From: Trogon surrucura
Lineage: Eukaryota; Chordata; Aves; Trogoniformes; Trogonidae
DNA: 64,000 nucleotides
Direction of reading: 5' to 3'
Assembly (NCBI GenBank): GCA_020746105.1
Contig: CM036617.1
Location: 34,997,898 to 35,061,897, forward strand
The notes under the pieces were generated by a model. The model was not told the DNA's origin. It did not search any database and saw only the letters and a program-made list of their open reading frames with translations. How positions within the stretch are numbered: the stretch's first letter is position 1; every line of letters starts with the position of its first letter. A program made the position numbers and the translations under genes. This document shows, piece by piece, positions 59,325-64,000 of the stretch.

Positions 59325-61817
59325 GTAATTATACATTAACAGTTTGCATGTTGTGTCATTTTTGCGTGCTGTGAAACCAATTAAATACATTGATTACTTG
59401 TAGCCTACTCACAGAGCTTCTCTTTAGCAGAAGTGATTCAATCACTGTTTTCAAATATTGTGAGAGAGATGAACCGGGCTGTAAAACTTGGACAGGGACA
59501 GGACAACTTCTGGATTCAAGGCTATTTACATCTGGATGACTAGCTCCTGTTTGCCTCTTCATTTGAACAACTGTGCAGAGCATTTTTTGGCCATGAGACC
59601 TGATTTAACTAATGAAGCCAATTTCCTCTTTCAGGCAGAAGTAATCTTACTGAGATATTCGTGATGATCTCAGACTCTGAATAATCTCTTTCCAGACAAT
59701 TGAGGCTCTTGTGTCCTGCCTTCCCAAGTGGGGGTGTGGAAGCACTCAGATTTGCTGTTAAGTCTATATACTTCTCTGTTCCCTTGCTAACCACCTAAAT
59801 GAAGAGTATGAATTGTGTAAAAAACAGGCATGCCATAACTACTACTTGTAACTCCATCTTCTGCATAGGTGTCACTCATTGCCTGAAATGTGTCTAAACC
59901 ACTGATGTCACTCTGGCACAGATTTGAGTACCATATTCATGTAAAGTTTGTCTGCACAAGGCAGTGGCACTGTGCTAAGTTCTCTCTCTTGGCTCTAGGT
60001 TTGACTGTGCACTTATAGGGAGGACAGCATCTGAAAATCATATTAGCAAATTGTTTGAAATCACGTTAGCAAATATTGAGCCTCTTTGCCTCTGCTGTTA
60101 CTAGCATCCAAATTAATAATAAACCACTTTCTCAGCAGCAGAATCTTAGTGCAAAAAATTCCATGCAGTGAGTTTCTTCTAGAGCTGGAAAAGTGACTCA
60201 GCCTCCCTCGTGGATATCTTTAAATTTGGGGATAAGTGTCCTAACTTCTAGCAATGGTATTCTAGCAACTAGGATGCTGGAATCAAAAGCTGGGGGAAAA
60301 GGGAGAGTCTTATTTGCTTTCCCGTCAAGTGTAGGCTTATTCCCAGGAACTATACAGAGGAAAAGTTTTTGAAAGCCAGTCCTTATGGGCGTAAGGCTGA
60401 TAGCTGTTGTATTCTGTGCATTGATTCTTCCGTAGATAAAATAACTACAGGTGTGAATTAGCATGTCTGTCCTTTATGAGTTTGCTGTCAGGGACCCATG
60501 CAGACCTTTCAACTACGATTTCCACAGATTGCTAAGAAGGTGTTGGCTGGTTCCAAGACTGTTCCTGCTTGATGCATGGTTCGAAGTGCTCCTTGCCTTC
60601 CCAGTTGCTGCTACCTATTGTGTAGTGCACTACATACAAACCTGTAAATAATAGGTATTTTAAAGGTTCCAATAATATACGTTGGCTCATTTCTATTTCA
60701 AGCTATTATTTGTTAAAATAATTGTGAATTCTGTACCTAATAGCACAGTGTAGCTATAAAACATAGAGGTATTGTCTGTTCCCCTTTTTTTTTTCAGAAC
60801 AGATTTTAGTATGTATTGCTTGATTTAGAAATTTTCCATGTACTTTGAGCACTGCATCATACACGCAATATATTTCAGGACATTACTCCAAGAGAGGACT
60901 CAGCATATTGGAAAGTCAGATACTGGGTTTTAATTTTCAGGTTGGATAGTTATTTAAAACAGTGAAAATTAAGGTTGGCTTTTTTATTTCTTAATCCTGT
61001 TTCTTCTTTAAGGGCTAGACAAATATTGATACACAACACATTCGCAGTTATTGATTTTCTTCATACATTTATTGCATAGTTTTTATTTAATGTTCCACTT
61101 AAATTGATTTTTTAAAAAAAAAAACCCACTATTGTGGTTCCATTCAGTTATTGAAGCTTTTGTCTAACCCCATCATTTTATTTTAGTTCCTACTCCTGCT
61201 GCTGCTCAGTTGCTATGGAAAATATGAAAGATGGGCCTGTTCCTATCCCTTCCCCCTCACCCTGTGAGCCAAATTTTCTTTGCAGAAAAATCTGCATCTT
61301 CAGTTCTTGGGTGCATTGCAGGGAGCGGGAGCCAGACAAACAACGACATGCAGAGCAGAGTCATACAGCCCGTGTTTCCTTCACAGCCCTGGCTAGAATT
61401 GCATAACCAAACTCTCCTTTGAAAAAAATTCCCTGTAACACTGTTTATATACCTTAATATTACGTAACATAAGGGTGGTAAGCTGCTGCAGTGCTGGGAG
61501 CTTGCACATGCTTTCACCACGTGGACAGGTGCCATTAACCTTCCCTCAGCTTTGGGTGAACTCCAGGGAGCTGGAGGTGACCCACCACCCAACATACTCC
61601 CATTCTTATCTTTTCCTCATGCTCCACAGAGGCAGGAAGAGAAGGGCATGTCTTCTTTGCACCCTAAGGGCGCTACTTACCCTATGTCTGCTTCTGCTAG
61701 ATGATTTCAACTGTCTTCTCCCTTGGACCCACAGGAAAATTCAAATTTGTGGTTTAGGGCAAGGGGCAGCAGACTTGTGTCTGGCATACTCCTTTAAATG
61801 TAGGACTGTAAGTGTTG
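59325..61817 (+). other. EPSTI1 intron 8, main part
   Basis: No exon or repeat recognised apart from short T- and A-runs (60784-60796, 61112-61123). Confidence 0.45.
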
Positions 61818-62235
61818 GAATCATAGAATCATAGAATCGTAGAACCATAGAATGATTTGGGTTGAAAGGGAATTCAAAGTTCATCTAGTTCCAACCCCCC
61901 TACCATAGCAGGGACATCTACCACTACATCAGGTTACTCAATGCTCCATCCAGCCTGGCCTTGGACACTTTCAGGGATGGAGCCTCCACAGCCTCTCTGG
62001 GCAACCTGTGCCAGTGCCTCACCACCCTCAGGGTGAGGTGAACTTCTTCCTTATATCTAACCTAAATCTACGCTCTTCCAGTTTCCACCCGTTACTCCTC
62101 ATCCTATCACTACAGACCCTTGTGAAAAGTCCCTCCCCAGCCTTCTTTTAGGCCCCCTTCAGGTACTGGAAGGCTGCAATAAGGTCTCCCCAGAGCTTTC
62201 TCTTTCTCAGACTGAACAAGCCTAACTCTGAAGCC
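61818..62235 (-). mobile_element. CR1 LINE fragment, minus orientation
   Basis: Starts GAATCATAGAATCATAGAATC followed by GTAGAACCATAGAATGATTTG and GGTTGAAAGGGAATTCAAAG. It continues through the complemented RHWhRLPREAVEAPSLKVSK-type region to about 62235. It ends 260 bp before exon 9. Confidence 0.93.
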
Positions 62236-62496
62236 TAACTAATCGTGTAGATTCCCACTTTTCAAGGCACAAACAAAACTCATCCAGTGCAATGCTGAAC
62301 AGGACAAAAAAAAAAAAAGGCTCAGTTCTTAGCGTAGTGCTGTCACATAAATAAAATGCTGTTGAGAGAAGTTCTCGGAATGACATATGACTCTAGCTGA
62401 AGTTAGCACCATGTGGAATTTGGTTTGCAACATAGGTATGTTATGTAAAAGTAAGTTTGCTGATTTTGTTTCTTTTTGTCACTTTATCATTCCCAG

Positions 62497-62570
62497 GCTG
62501 AACTAATGGAACTTAAGCAAAAGCAGAAAGAAGAAGCCAGAACAAGAGCACATCAAAATCAACAGAGGAG
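62497..62570 (+). CDS. EPSTI1: EPSTI1 exon 9 (last in window)
   Basis: The acceptor TCATTCCCAG precedes the exon, and the donor GTATGA follows 62570. The 74-bp exon (phase 0 in, phase 2 out) encodes AELMELKQKQKEEARTRAHQ then NQQR, plus two bases of the next codon (AG). It matches the ELLELKRQQQEQERAK region of human EPSTI1. The following human segment (VNNAFLDRLQG-like) is not found before 64000, so the next exon lies to the right of the window. Confidence 0.93.
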
Positions 62571-62855
62571 GTATGATGCAAAAATGCAGAATACATTTCA
62601 ATTGAATTCCTGTCTGTAAAGGATCTCAAAATTGCAGCCATTCATACTTTAGAAGACGATTGCAATGAAGATCTCTGACACCACCTCTGGTTTAAGTTTA
62701 TCTTCAAATAAGCCACTAATATCCATCATTACAACTGCTCGCTGTAATGCTGCATGACTCAGAGCGCCTTTTCCACTTCATTTATATATCAGCGTAGGAA
62801 AACACTGGTAATTTCGTGGGTAACTACTAGTACAGTAATTTCATCTGGCAAACAT

Positions 62856-62920
62856 TCTGTCTGTCTGTCTGTCTATCTATCTAATCTATCTATCTATCTA
62901 CCTAGCTACCTATCTATCTT
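62856..62920. repeat. (CTGT)n(CTAT)n microsatellite
   Basis: About five CTGT units pass into (CTAT)n with CTAATC, CTAC and CTAG interruptions. Likely polymorphic. Confidence 0.94.
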
Positions 62921-64000
62921 TTTACTTTCACTTTATTTTTGAATGGGCTACTTTGTCCAAGGCCTTCTGCAGCTGTACTGCTCCATGCCTCATGCTATGC
63001 CCTCTCCGTGCTCAGAGGTTCTCATCTTGCACTTCTGTCACTTAACAGACTTTCCATTATCTTGAAGCATGGCTTCATTCTCAGCTTTTTATTTGGCTGG
63101 TAAAAAGAAACAACACTTGGTCTCAAAAATAAAGATACCATTTTTTCTTGGTCTAGATTATTATTGAAATATTAAAAAATTTTACTTCTGTAGGCAACCA
63201 TTCTCCATACTGTTTTCACTTTTTTTTTGTCTAGCAAAGATATTGAGATAATTATCCATAGAAGTTAATGAAGGATTTTTGATTCAGTCCATCTCATGTC
63301 CCTAGATGGAAATAATCGCATCTTGCCTTTTACATCATTCTTACCAATAGCATTGCAAAACATTAAAACAACAGTCATGTCTAAGCATGTGTGTCAGTCC
63401 TAAGCATTAACAGGGGGAATAAAGAAACAGTTTTCAGAAGGCCTGAAAATATTTGAAACAGATTTAAGAAAAGTATATTTGTATTTGTACACTTTTTCCA
63501 GATCGATAGAGGAGTATGAGAAAATACTAGAGCTGATTTCAGAGCTGAATGGTAGAGGAAGTTGCCAGCTACACAAATTACCTCTATTAGTAGCAAGCTT
63601 AAGAGAGTTTTTTCATTGGCATTAGGAAATCAGTACTTCTAGAAGCTCTTCTTGTGTACTGAAGGCTGAAAGACTGCATAAAAGTTGAATTGTCAGCTAA
63701 CCTCCCTGATAAGGTGGGTGGTAGTATCCATTTTGTCTTTATACAGAGAATTTGGATGCATTTTTCACAGCAGCCTTTAAGCCACAATGGATCACAAAAT
63801 AAGGATGCACCTTGTGAATTGGAAGTGAAATCCACCCTATCTCATGCTGGTCCGTGGTTATGCAGCACAGGCTTGAAAAACGTAGGAAGATGGGTGATGT
63901 TGAACTAAAAATAGGGGAGACAGCTCACAGAATGTTAAGTTTCAAGTTTGTGAACTCCCTGGCTACTTTCAATCATTGTTAAATTTCGATTGTGTTTTAA
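62921..64000 (+). other. EPSTI1 intron 9 (incomplete)
   Basis: No further EPSTI1 exon and no repeat recognised up to the window end. Short reading frames are without homology. Confidence 0.5.

Larger units (their letters stand above)
12816..62570 (+). other. EPSTI1: EPSTI1 gene span (partial; continues beyond window)
   Basis: Nine coding exons are placed in this span, encoding roughly 272 residues so far. The window ends before the last exon(s). Introns measured from the splice sites are about 13.9, 2.0, 3.6, 0.6, 7.3, 13.5, 4.8 and 3.2 kb. All introns begin GT and end AG, and every internal exon keeps the reading frame. Exons 2-9 follow the order of vertebrate EPSTI1 as I remember it: YxLIxPN block, LExWKEQ block, VPxRLGG, LMQSKYxQK, AIQREK, a cysteine-containing linker, then a second Lys/Glu/Gln-rich helical part. 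EPSTI1 is an interferon-induced, mostly coiled-coil protein reported in stromal signalling and macrophage activation, and its biochemical role is unclear. Exon 1 is a prediction; the other exons are firm. Confidence 0.9.

Noticed and set aside
1-64000. CRISPR arrays, bacterial operons or phage genes
   Set aside because: Short open frames, spliced exons and CR1/LTR repeats throughout show vertebrate nuclear DNA. No regularly spaced direct repeats of CRISPR type were seen.

Overview
This is vertebrate nuclear DNA, almost certainly from a bird. The interspersed repeats are nearly all CR1 LINE fragments with the typical tail of ATTCTATG repeats. There are also long avian-type solo LTRs and a tRNA-derived SINE with a CR1 tail, a combination described in passerines and some other birds. 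I see no mammalian L1/Alu-type repeats and no bacterial-style genes. All identifications come from reading the sequence and from remembered protein families; no search was run.

Two genes lie head to head. At the left, on the minus strand inside a CpG island (about 2195-2960), is the first coding exon of DNAJC15 (2604-2705), a mitochondrial inner-membrane J-protein. Its remaining exons lie to the left of the window. To the right, on the plus strand, most of EPSTI1 (epithelial-stromal interaction 1, interferon-inducible) can be read as eight well-supported internal coding exons (26909-26967, 28924-29007, 32627-32700, 33331-33414, 40709-40782, 54308-54401, 59241-59324, 62497-62570). A proposed first coding exon lies at 12816-13006. 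Every junction has GT/AG ends and matching phase, and the gene continues past the right edge. The DNAJC15-EPSTI1 divergent order is the same as in human 13q14.

The proposed EPSTI1 first exon is preceded within 450 bp by a perfect interferon-stimulated response element, an AP-1 site, an octamer and an ETS/IRF composite site. This fits an interferon-regulated promoter without a CpG island. Within the protein, exons 5-6 and 8-9 have identical lengths and phases and similar sequence. The coiled-coil body therefore seems to have arisen by tandem duplication of an exon block.

The introns hold the repeats. Intron 1 carries a 3-kb CR1 fossil (18566-21585) that retains recognisable esterase-like, endonuclease and reverse-transcriptase parts. 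It abuts a roughly 174-bp tandem repeat (21586-22835) whose units contain telomere-like TTAGGG motifs. Introns 5 and 6 carry CR1 copies in both orientations. Intron 6 also has two solo LTR units, at 49804-50991 (5-bp target duplication) and a more degraded one near 52179; a third solo LTR at 55320-56460 and the tRNA-Ile-derived SINE (56722-56898) are in intron 7. Upstream of EPSTI1 lies an apparently inverted CR1 insertion (10530-11172). The remaining intronic and intergenic sequence shows simple repeats but no further genes that I can support.
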